Shown: piece after piece, positions 42,201-54,255 of the stretch
Position numbering within the stretch: the stretch's first letter is position 1
Layout of the letters: each line of letters opens with the position of its first letter
Assembly (NCBI GenBank): GCA_026874595.1
Contig: CM049308.1
Coordinates: 38,465,027 to 38,529,026, forward strand
Length of the DNA: 64,000 nt
Direction of reading: 5' to 3'
Origin: Sipunculus nudus
Taxonomy: Eukaryota; Annelida; Sipuncula; Golfingiida; Sipunculidae
Program-made: the position numbers and the translations under genes
Notes under the pieces: model-generated
Database searches by the model: none
What the model was told of the DNA's origin: nothing
Seen by the model: the letters and a program-made list of their open reading frames with translations, nothing else

Positions 42201-45200
42201 GATGGCCAGCGGATAGAGGATTGTGGAGTACTAGTAGTCAGTAGAACTTCAGAGGAAGTTACAGAGACCCCGGTCCTGTTAGGTATGAACGTGATCTCAC
42301 AGGTTCCACGCTTCTCCGGGATCTTGTGTGAGCCCAAGGCCAAGTTTATACGTATAGCTGGGATGGAAGCCATTACGATCCCCAAGTCAAGTTCCTGTGA
42401 GATAGCCGCCATAGCGCCTCGTTGGAACATGGTTGGATGTGTGGAGGGATTCTCCCAACCCGTGAAGGGGGCAGTTACTGTCACACCAGCATTAGTCACC
42501 GTCGGAGGTGGTAAATTACCAATCAGAGTCACGAATATGACTAGTAGGGATGTCACATTGTCCCCAGGGACAAGGATTGGCACCATTTCCCGTGTCAAGG
42601 ATATACAGAGCGGGTTGAGTAAAGTTGACATCACTTTTATGGATAGGAGAGTGCACCTCAGCCAGATAAGTGGAAAGCCCAGGGAGGACAGAGCTGATAG
42701 AGATATCCTTGATCTCGGGATTGTACATGGATCAGAGGAGGAGAGAGAAAGACTGTTACAGATACTCAATAGACACAGTGAAGTTGTTATGAAGGCGGGG
42801 GATGCTGTTGGTTGTACTAACCTCTTAACACACATGATCAAGACGACAGATGACCTTCCAGTGTCTCAACCTTACAGACGTATTCCGCCACACCAGTGGG
42901 AGGAAGTTCGACAGCATTTGAAGGAGCTCTGTGAGCAAGGCATTATTAAACGGTCGGTGTCAAATTATGCCTCCCCAGTAGTCCTTGTGAGGAAGTCATC
43001 AGGCAGTTTACGGCTTTGTGTGGACTACCGCCAGCTAAACAAGAAAGTGCGCAGAGATGCTTTTCCTCTGCCGAGGATGAATGAAATCTTAGACTCTCTG
43101 CATGGGGCCAAATATTTTAGCACTTTGGACTTAGCGTCCGCCTACAACCAGATCGAGGTTGCTGAAGAAGACAGACATAAGACAGCTTTTACAACCCCAA
43201 TGGGCCTATATGAATTCATCAGGATGCCTTTCGGACTGTCTAACAGTCCAGCCACGTTCCAGAGGCTCATGACCACAATATTCCAGGATGACATTCTTAA
43301 CACCATGTTTGTATATCTGGACGATATAATCGTGTATGGGCGAACCGTGGATGAACACCTCAAAAGACTCGAGGAGGTACTGAGTAAATTGAGCAGATTT
43401 GGCCTGAAGTTGAAGTTAAACAAGTGCTCTTTTTTGTGTAGGGAAGTAAGTTTCCTGGGACACTTAGTATCCGGGGACGGAGTGCGTCCTAACCCAGATA
43501 GAATAGCAGCTGTGAGACAGTGGCCTAAACCTACGACAGTTAAAGAGCTTAGAAGCTTCCTTGGTTTTTGCCAATTCTACCAGCGGTTTGTGCCAGGCTT
43601 TGCTAAAATAGCATCAGTTCTTCATAAGTTAGTAGCGGAAAGTTCAAAGGGGAATTATGGACATCGGAAGCCCAGACGTATTGTGATCACTAATCATTGG
43701 GATACTAAACATACTGAGGCCTTTGAGCGACTGAATGAGAAACTGACCATGACCCCAATACTGGCATACCCCGATTTTAACCTTCCTTTCGTCCTGGAGG
43801 TTGATGCGTCGTTGCGTGGCTTAGGAGCCATCCTTAGTCAAAACCAGAATGGCAGGAACAGGTTTATCTCGTTTGCTAGCCGAGGATTGAGAGGTGCAGA
43901 AAGAAATCCAGCTACTTACAGTGCAAAACGACTGGAGCTCCTGGCACTTAAATGGGCAATATGCGACAAATTTAGAGAATACCTGGAAGGGGAACAGTTC
44001 ATCGTCTTTACAGACCATAACCCCTTAACTCATCTATTTACACAGAAGAAACTGCCCGCAACTGAGCAACGTTGGGCCTCAGCTTTAGCCAGTTTTGATT
44101 TTGAGATCAGATACAAGCCAGGCCGTAACAACCAAGCCACAGATGCCCTGTCAAGGTTAGAGGGCAGACCATGGGATGCTCAAAGTGGCACTGTGTCAGC
44201 CATGTGTGCGAAGGTAGCAGATTCTACCAAGGTTCCAATAACACTGATGTGTCAAGTTTCAAAAGACGCCACCGATGGGGAGGTAGGTGAAGCTGGACCA
44301 AATCCTCCGAACGGAGTAGCAACTGGTTGGTCTGGTTATAGCCCATCAACCTTGAGCATGATGCAGAAGCGAGATTTGACCATACAACCAGTGTTCGAGG
44401 CATGGAAGAAAGGCAAGAAGCCAGCCTTATCGGTACGGCGTAAATTATGTCAAGATACCCAAAGATTGTTACGTCAGTGGGACAAGTTCATGGAGCGTGA
44501 CAATGTTCTTTATCGTGTGATTGATGATCCACATCATGGCAGGCTTGAACAGTTTGTAGTGCCTGAGGTGATGCGAGAGGAGTTTCTAAAAATTTGTCAT
44601 CAAAAGCACGGTCATCAGGGTATTGATAGAACAGAGAGTTTGTTAAGGATGAGATGCTATTGGCCTGGGATGCACAAGTCTGTGACTGATTGGCTATCGA
44701 AATGCGACAGATGTGCCTTAGCTAAAAGAGAAAAGGTTCGCACACCTTTAGGACACCTTCTAGCGTCGGCCCCCCTCGAGGTCGTTGCTATGGACTTCAC
44801 CTTACTGGAACCAGCTTCAGATGGGAGGGAGTCAGTGCTGGTGCTGACCGATGTCTTCACCAAGTGGACTGTGGCTATCCCCACCCGGGATCAGCGAGCT
44901 GTAACAGTGGCCAAGGCACTTACCAAGCACTGGTTTAATAGGTTTGGTGCCCCAGCCCGCTTACATTCGGATCAGGGGCGGGACTTTGAGTCTCAGGTAA
45001 TTCGCCACCTTTGCGAACTGTATGGGATAGCACAATCCCGGACCACGGCCTACCATCCTCAGGGAAACGGCCAAGTGGAACGTTTCAACAGAACGCTCCA
45101 CGATCTCCTCCGATCTTTGACACCACACCAGAGAAGAATGTGGCCTGAGTATTTGGACGACCTGGTCTTTGCTTATAACACCACACCGCACGCATCGACG

Positions 45201-48200
45201 GGAGTGTCACCTTTCAAACTAATGTTCGGACGCGACCCAAGATTGGCTCTGGACCGTCTGTTAGGGGACAAACCAGAAGAAGTCACTCCAACCTATGATG
45301 CTTGGTTGTCAATGCATATTAAACGACTTGCTGATATGTACCTTCACGTGAACCAAAGATTACAACAAAATGCTGATCGAAGGAAAGAGTTTTACGACAA
45401 GGGAGCGAAGTCGAGTCCTCTTCAAATTGGTGATAAAGTTTACCGTAGGCATCACGGGAAAGGTCGACAAAAGTGCCAAGATGCATATAGACCAGAGACG
45501 TACACTATCGTGGATAGGAACGAGGATTTAGATATCTATAAGATTCAGAGAGAGGGAGAAGCTGCTCTCTCTAAGTGGTATAACAGGGTAGAATTGAAAG
45601 CATGTCCACCCAAGGACAGCATCCACGAGAGCCTTTGGGATTTTGAATCACAGGTCGAGGACCAGAGTCCCGATGTCATACATAATGAGAGCGAAAGCGA
45701 GGATAGCGACCAAGAGGTCCTTATTCAGGATTTGTTACCTAGAGCACCAACGGGTGATATGCCTATCCAGGGGGTAGATAGCTGTGATGAAAAAACCCCA
45801 CTTCAGGGTTCAGCGAGTCAAGACCTGTCAGTTAGAAGGTCGACCCGTGTAACTAAAGGCATGCATTCTAATCCTGGCCATTGGCCACGGTCTGTGTCAC
45901 AGTTAATGTTACATACATCTGAGTCTGCAGTACAAGACTTAGCGAGCACAAATCATGATGTAGCAGTAATATGGGTCTAAGACAGTTTGATTGGTCATGT
46001 ATATGATTTCTGATCTATCTTTTACATTGCTAGTTTTGAAGGTATAGGACAGCTTACCGTAGGGTTAAGATAAATCACCACTCATGTTATCTGTACAAGT
46101 ATGGTAGTGTTGGATGTATAAAGATAACACGAAGGGGGTGCGGGTGTAACCGGATGATGTCGGTACATAATTTAGTTTTTTTTATACATTATTTGGGATA
46201 AGTACGGTTTTTGACTAGTCTTCACGGTAGTTGCATTCAACGCACCAGCTACGTCATCCACCATGTTTTACTTGTATGGAGCTAGGACCGCGCCCTGCTG
46301 AGTTGAATTACCGACGTTACAGGTGATGATATGTGTAGAGCAATGCAGAGAATGGTCCAGGTATATTTCTGTAGTCTTCTGATCAGTTGTATCTCCATAG
46401 TAATTAGGGGCATGAGTTTAGTTTTATCTAGTCAGAGCCCAGATGGGCCCGCCATGTTCGGAGACGAGATCTGAGGTACTTTATAACATCTTACTCTTTA
46501 GTTATTCAGAATTATGACGCGTATGAGAGAAAACCTGTGTTATCATGTGAGATTAATTGTTTGGCAATACTGTGAATCTAGGCCACAGAGTTAACACCGT
46601 GTATCGGCGCAATTAAGGAATCTTGACTTTTGTACATGCGCCCGATAGATGGCGCCACTGGTTGCAAATGGCATCTTGTACTGTTGTAAAGCGCCTGTTT
46701 ATCTTCCTGACGCAATTCTGGTATTTGTTGAGAATTAGTATGAACTAAAGGCTCACCAGTTTGTGTATAATAGGAGAATCCATTGAGTATCACTTAAGAC
46801 AGTGTTTCTAAGGTTTAAATTACATATATGCACAGGGTTAATTTTAGGAAATATATCCCATACCCGTCTTGCATGAGATTAAGTCGGATGTAAGGGTCTG
46901 TTGATATTTCAGTATATAAGTCCATTTAGTGAGATGGATGGTTTTATTATTTAGAAGTTATTTCTACCATGCGATGCATATTATTTTCTTTTTATTTAAT
47001 TCACAATACAGAGTTGATAGCTACTAATGTGTTCGTTAATACCCATTCTTACCTATACGGATGCACATATTATGTTGCCTTGTAATTTCTCACTGTAGAT
47101 AACTGTTTGAGTAGGCATAGTAAATATATGAACCAGAACTGTACGGATATCAGTCTAATGTGAGGAGTTATCACCTGTATGTTTTGTTTCTTTTAATATC
47201 TGATAGGGAATAATGTAAGACCATACCTAGAGTATATATTGCCAATGTTGTATTTTCATGACATTGTCATTGTTTCGCTTATATGAGAGTTTTACTCTAT
47301 TGTTTCAGATGGAAATACGCCAGCCACACACATATATTCACACCACATGTACTCATGGAAATAAAGTGAAGTTATGCCAAGTTGTGTCTTATTCGTAGTA
47401 AAACATACTACATAAGTGTTAGATGAGATCTAGAATTTTTAAACACACAGAGGTTAACAATGTGGCTGACGTCACTGCCTAGTTGTCAGTGCTCATAGAT
47501 GTGCCAAAAGCTTTTGAACAAATCACACAACCTCAAGTTTTTTGGGGAAAAATAAATAAAAAAATATTTTTTCCTCCAACATTTTAGTTCAGATTTTGTA
47601 AAAACTACATTGATATTTTTTTCATAGTCAAGTGTGTTATATGATTATATAATGATACCTGGTTACGTTTGCTTGACCTGCATGGTTGGTTGTGCTAATA
47701 ACATGCATGGCTGTTTAATAAAACTATTATGAACTGGCTTAGTGGGTTAACTGCCTTTGTATTGGGCTTCCGGCAGATGTATCATCCCTCAGCCCTACGT
47801 GCCTTGGGTTGATAAGCCACCCTGAGCCCAATACTAAGGCAATACTGAACAACCCAGTTAATAATAAATGAACAGAAACAGAAGCAAAAGATATAGCATT
47901 GCAAAGAATGTATGCACTAATGTATTTGGATCTGAAGCAAAGGTAAGGAACTTTAACATATTTGTTAAATATTTAACTTACATTACAATACCCAATATAA
48001 ACATTAATGAGAATACATGCACTAGCATATTCATAAATTTGAGGAAACACACATATACAAAGATAAACTAAATTACACAGAGATAACTTAAATGTAAACT
48101 AGATGTGTCGGAACGACACGAATGCCCCCGCCTGGGGCAAATTAGAATCATTTGTTAAATTTTGAAAAAATTTTTTAAGTTCAGGAGGTGTCATATGGTC

Positions 48201-51200
48201 AAAAGTAGGTCAACAAGGGCAAAATGCAAACTCGATCTGTTACGGGTCATTATCAAGCAACACACCAAAAATCAGGCCAGTATCTGCAGGCACTGTGAGA
48301 AAAAGTCTATACATGCATGTGCATTTTCCATAAAAATTTCTGTCTTTCATGAAATTTTCTATGTTTAGGAGCCGTAAGACAATGAAAAGTAGATCAACCG
48401 GGATGAAACGTGAACTTGATCTGCAACTCTCATTATCTGCCCACACATAAAAATCAGGGTGGTTTCTGCAGGCATTGAGGAAAAAAAGTTGGTACATATG
48501 CATTTGTTATGAAAATTTCTATTTTTCATGAAACTTTCTATGTTCAGGAGCAGTCAAATGGTCAAAAGTAGGTCAACTGGGACAAAACAAAAACTTGATC
48601 TGTAACTGGTCATTATCTGCCTACACACCAAAAATCAAGCCCGTATCTGCAGGCATTGCGAAAAAAAGTCCGTACATGTGCATTTTTTTATGAAATTTTC
48701 TATGTTAGACCAACGTGAAACGGTCAAAAGTAGGTAAACTCGGACAAAACATGAACTCGATCTGTAACTGGTCATTATCTGCCCACAAACCAAAAATGAG
48801 GCGAATATCTGCAGGTATTGCAAAAAAAAGTCAGTACATGTGTATTGGTCATGAAAATTTATATTTTCATGAAATTTTCTATGTTCAGGAGCCGTAAAAC
48901 AGTCAAAAGAAGGTCAACTGGGATGAAACACAAACTCGATCTGTAACTGGTCATTATCTGCCCACACACCAAAAATCAGGCCAATATCTGCAGGCATTGC
49001 GAAAGAAATCTGTACATGTATATTTGTCATGAAAATTTATATTTTTCATGAAATTTCTAAGTTTAGGAGCCGTAAAACGGTCAAAAGTAGGTCAACTGGG
49101 ACGAAATGGGAACTCGATCTGTAACTGGTCATTATCTGGCCACCTACCAAAAATCAGGCCAATATCTGCAGGCATTGCGAAAAAAGGCTGTACAACTGTT
49201 TTATTTCGGAAGGACGGACATGGGTAAAACTATATGCCCCGGCCACTTTGTGGCGGGGGCATAAAAATTATTTTCCTTCTCAGTGAACTACACAAATAAC
49301 AACTATATGCTTGTCCTACCTGGTGAAATGCAATGATGCATCAAAGCTGGAAATGGAGAGTCATACCTGGGAAGTTGGAGTTTAGAGATTTAATACCACT
49401 ATTTCCCACCAGATGTCTGCAAGAGTCATGTTAAGCTGTGGCAGACATGTCCTGTGTTACCAGCAGATCTAACACTTGATTTTCTCAATATTGTGTTGAT
49501 TATGAAAAGTTAGAGTTGAAACTGAAACCTTGGCAAAAACAAAGATCTGTGAGTCAACCAAAATTTAATAAAGTGAGGATTTTAAGACCCTGAAAATTCA
49601 TTTTAAGACTAGAGGACCTCGGTATTTATATATATATATATATATAGGATTGTGCCTTATATGAAAATGTAAATGTGGCTCTAAAATTTTGTTACAGGGT
49701 AAAAAAAGGGATTAAATCAACCAAAAAAGACTTACATCTTTTTACTAAGAAGAAGCTCACATAACATACTCAAATGTAAATAAAAAAGGATGTGATACAA
49801 AATCTGAAACATTGTATTTCATATGATAATATAAAGGGGCCTATTCTTATTATGACGTCTGTAAGCTAAAGATTATGACATGAACCTTTAATTAAAAAAA
49901 AAAAGAAAATGCAAGAAAATGTAGACCCAACTACACACAACCTGTTCATTTTATCCAAGTATTTATTATAACATATGGGGTACCAACCAAAAAGATTCAA
50001 ACACCATCAACAAGGACATCTGTGACAAGTCAGATGAACTAGAGTTTTGTAAAAGCATTTTGCACTTAGTGCAGCCAACCACCTTCGGTTTCATGGTTTT
50101 TCTGTTTGTCAATATAAGTGTTTATAATGTGTTAACAACCTGTATATAAACAAGCTCATACATCCATTACAGAGGAGTTATAATAATTTTTCCTGACAGA
50201 ACTACCTATAGCTTATTTGTTTATATGCAGGTTAGAAAGAAATCACATTAATTCTACAGGAACTGCAGGTGAATAGCTGGCTTTAAAGAAGGAAATATGG
50301 ATGAACTTATCACTATGTATTTCTCCTAAGTATAGCAACTTCCAGTAAAGCAGGTAATAAATACTGATACCTTTTTTACCCATTTGTTACAGTAACCTGG
50401 TATAAACAAGTATTTACCCACCTGTTACAGTTACCTGGTTAGTATTGATAGAGCTTACCCACCAGTTAGAATTACCTGGGATAAGTAAGTATTGATACAG
50501 TTTACCCACCTGTTAGAGTTATCTAGTATAAGTAAGTATTGATACAGAGTTTACTCACCTGTTACAGTCAACTGGGATCAGTAAATTAATGATACAGAGT
50601 TAGCCATCCTGTACAGGGATAATAAGTATTGATACACAGTTCACCCACCTGTTACAGTCACCTGGGATTAGTAAGTATTGATAAACAGTTTACCCACCTA
50701 TAACTGTCACCTGGGATAAGTAAGTATTGATACATAGTTTACCCACCTGTTACAGTCACAAGGGATAAGAATTAATGTTTCAAATTCTACCCATTTGTTA
50801 CAGTCACCTAGGATAAGTAAGTATTGATACAGAGTTATCCACCTGTTAAAGTTACCTGGGAAAATAAGTATTGATACAGGGTTTACCCACCTGTTACAGT
50901 CACCTGAGATAAGAAGTAATGTTCAGATTCTACCCACCTGTTACAGTCACCTGGGATAAATAAGTATTGATACAGAGCTTTCCTATCTTTTACTGTCACC
51001 ATGGATAAGTAAGTATTGATACATAGTTTACCAACCTGTTACAGTCACCTGGGATAAATAAGTATTGATACAGACCTTTCCTTTATATGGATAAGTAAGT
51101 ATTGATACATAGTTTACCCACCTGTTACAGTTACCTGGGATAAGTAAGAATTAATACAGAGTTTACCCCCCCCCCCCCCCCCCCCCCCGTTAAAGTCACC

Positions 51201-53990
51201 TAGGATAATAAGTATTAACTACAGAGTTTGCCACCTGTTACATTCACCTGGGATAAGAAGTAATGTTCAGATTCTACCCACCTGTTACAGTCTCCTGGGA
51301 TATATAAATATTGATTCAGAGTTTACCCACCTATTGCAGTTGCCCGGGATATGTAAGTGTGATTCAGAGTTTACCCACCTGTTACAGTTGGCTGAGATAT
51401 GTAAATATTAATACAGAGTTCACTAACCTGTTACAGTCACCTGGGATAAACCCCTCCAACAGAAGCATAAAACCTTCATGTATAGCTGGTACAGAAGCAG
51501 CAAAGGGTACACCCTGAAATGAAAAGTCCTCATAATAATTAAACAGGGAACACAGGGATACCATTCACTATTTCTTGGTTTGATAAGCATCAGAATAATG
51601 TGCTAATGATACATGATATGATGCTTATGAGGTAAATAATATAATATAATTAAGATATAGAGTTAATTTTCTTCCTTATAGTTATGATTTTCTTGATTTA
51701 CCATGATTTTGAGCATGGTAACTCCAACTTGTCCTCAGAAGATGGTGATTTGGATTTGGTCTTGACTTTAGAATGGTGTAAAAGTCTTGGCCTTGAAAGA
51801 CAGTGACTTGGACACAGTGTTTGCTTGTAAGGAGACTGACTTGGAGTCAGTCTTGGCCTTGAAGGACAGTGACTTGGACACAGTCTTTGTTTGAAGGACA
51901 GTGCCTTGGACAATGTCTTTGCTTGAAGGACAGTGACTTGGGGTCATTCTTGGCCTTGAAGGACAGTCACTTGGAGTTAGTCTTGGCCTTGAAGGACAGT
52001 GACTTTGACTCAGTCTTTGCCTTTAAGGACTGTGACTTGGACACAGTCTTTGCTTGAAGGACAATGACTTGGACTCAGTTTCGGCCTTGAAGAACAGTGA
52101 CTTGGACTGGGTCTTGGCCTTGAATGACAGTGACTTGGACTGGGTGTTGGCTTAAATGACAGTGACTTGGACTCAGATTTGGCCTTGAAGGGCTATGACT
52201 TGGACTCAGTCTTTGCCTCGAAGGACAGTGACTTGGACTCAGTCTTGGCCTTGAAAGACAGTGACTTGGACACAGTATTTGCTTGTAAGGAGAGTGACTT
52301 GGAGTCAGTCTTGGCCTTGAAGGAGAGTGACCTGGACCCAGTCTTGGCCTTATAGGACAGTGACTTGGAGTCAGTCTTTGCTTGAAGGACATTGACCTGG
52401 ACCCAGTCTTGCCCTTATAGGACAGTGACTTGGAGTCAGTCTTGGCCTTGAAGGACAGTGACTTGGACACAGTCTTTGCTTGAAGGACAGTGACTTGGAC
52501 TCAGTCTTAGCCTCGAAGGACAGTGACTTGGACTTATTTTTTTTTCTGTATTTATTTTCTTTCTAACTTAAAATTGAATTTTTCCAATTTAATTCAATAA
52601 AAGAATTTATATTTCATTTTTTAAACATGAAAAAAACATGGCAGAGGAAAAACAAAAAAACAGTTGGATGTGGAATCATGCTGCCTTAAATGTCTCGAAC
52701 TGGCACATTTAACTCTACCAAATACAAATGTTAACCCTTGAACACATAAAGATTAAAAGTGTTATCAAGGGTCATGTGACAGAGGGTTTTGTTGTTTCCT
52801 TTGCAATGTGATTTTCAGGCAACCTTCACTGCTCCCATCCTTATACAACTGAATGTGAATATAAATTATCATACATTTTTGCTGTATGAATCAATGACGG
52901 TAGAATTACTGCTCAAGCTCTGGGTCAGAGAGGGTACCACCATGTTACCACAAGCATAAATGAACAGTGATACATTAATGTCCATGATAATCTGAATTAA
53001 ACCATTAAAATGGTTGAACTTTATTATCAGTGACAATGATAATACAAACACACTTGCATTCCTTGTGTTGCATGGATAATTCTGATTCTACTTCATGAAT
53101 TGGAAAACAAGGGCCCAAGGCTCCAATGCTTATATTAACATTTTGTAAATAGCAAGACTGGAAAATGGAAGAAATTTAAAATTTCATCCTAAGGAATTCA
53201 TGTTGCCATAAAGATTTCAGGCATGGATGTCCTGTTACTTTCTTTTTACGATTTTTTGTTTGTTTGTGGAGGTAACCACCTTTGGACTATGACAAGGGCT
53301 TACACCAATAATTCTGGCATCAATCAAGCTTGGTGTATCACTCCTGCATGTCCTTGGTGTGTGTCATCCACATCACTGGGTCACCTAGGAACCTACGGAA
53401 GGCGCACTCATTTGTGAGTGAATTACAGCAACTGGGCACAGTCTCCCCATTCAGCCAGCCTAAGCATGAGATGAGATTTGAATTCATGATCTCCTGGCTT
53501 TGATCCCTGTGCTCTACCCCTGAGCCACAAAAGCCTGTGTTATGGGTGACATGAAAGCAGTATTAGGATTTCATGAACATGCCCATCACATTTCTGGAGA
53601 AGCTGTCAGACTTTAATTCTTTTTTCCCCTTAATCAGCATGTTTATATTGCTTTAATAGGGTATTGTAAACATTTTCTGATGGTATGCAAGATGCCTGTG
53701 TTTCAGAGCTAACCAGGCCTCATTATGTCTTAGAGCTAACTAGGCTTCGTTACTTATGTTTTCAAAGTGCTGAAAATGGACAAAACTCCTTACTCAGTAA
53801 GGGTTGTAAGACTCTAAGGCATACAGAAAGGCTGTAAGGCTCACAGAAAATGCCAGTAGATGTCACTTAAGTGACCATGTAATTCACCAGGTTTTACCAA
53901 GATAAATATATTATATATTATATGTAAGATATATTTATCTTGGTAAACCTGGTGAATTACATGGTCACCTCTGTGGCTCTACTGGCTTTA

Positions 53991-54052
<62 letters not shown>

Positions 54053-54202
54053 AAATTGGTAAGAAAAAGGAGCTCACCATTGTGTACACAAATTTTAGCT
54101 TATAAAGGACTTAACAGATATAATGAGTCCCCACTATCTGAAGAAAATAGAAGGTTCAGTAATCTGTACACATATTCTTGTTTATACTGTATTTATACAT
54201 TT

Positions 54203-54255
<53 letters not shown>

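Larger units (their letters stand above)
37733..47412 (+). mobile_element. Intact Ty3/gypsy LTR retrotransposon, 9680 bp
   Basis: Full-length element with two 1268-bp LTRs, TAAG target duplication, primer-binding site, a single Gag-Pol frame and a purine tract. By reading, the LTRs differ at only three positions, all transitions in the first 200 bp, so insertion was recent. It lies in galectin intron 2, antisense to the gene, with its left edge 554 bp upstream of galectin exon 3. There is no env frame. Domain order protease, RT, RNase H, integrase is that of Metaviridae. Confidence 0.97.

Noticed and set aside
41297-45191. Several minus-strand frames of 60-224 codons
   Set aside because: Antisense shadows of the Gag-Pol gene, with no motifs.
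51382-51564. 60-codon minus-strand frame as a separate small gene
   Set aside because: It is galectin exon 2 plus intron on both sides; splice sites bound the real coding part at 51428-51513.
52167-52355. Repeat protein ALKDSDLDSVL
   Set aside because: A minisatellite frame with no start context or splice sites, and broken by length changes in neighbouring units.
53474-53527. Possible functional tRNA gene
   Set aside because: A and B boxes are present, but the arms do not fold as a tRNA and a SINE body and A-rich tail follow.
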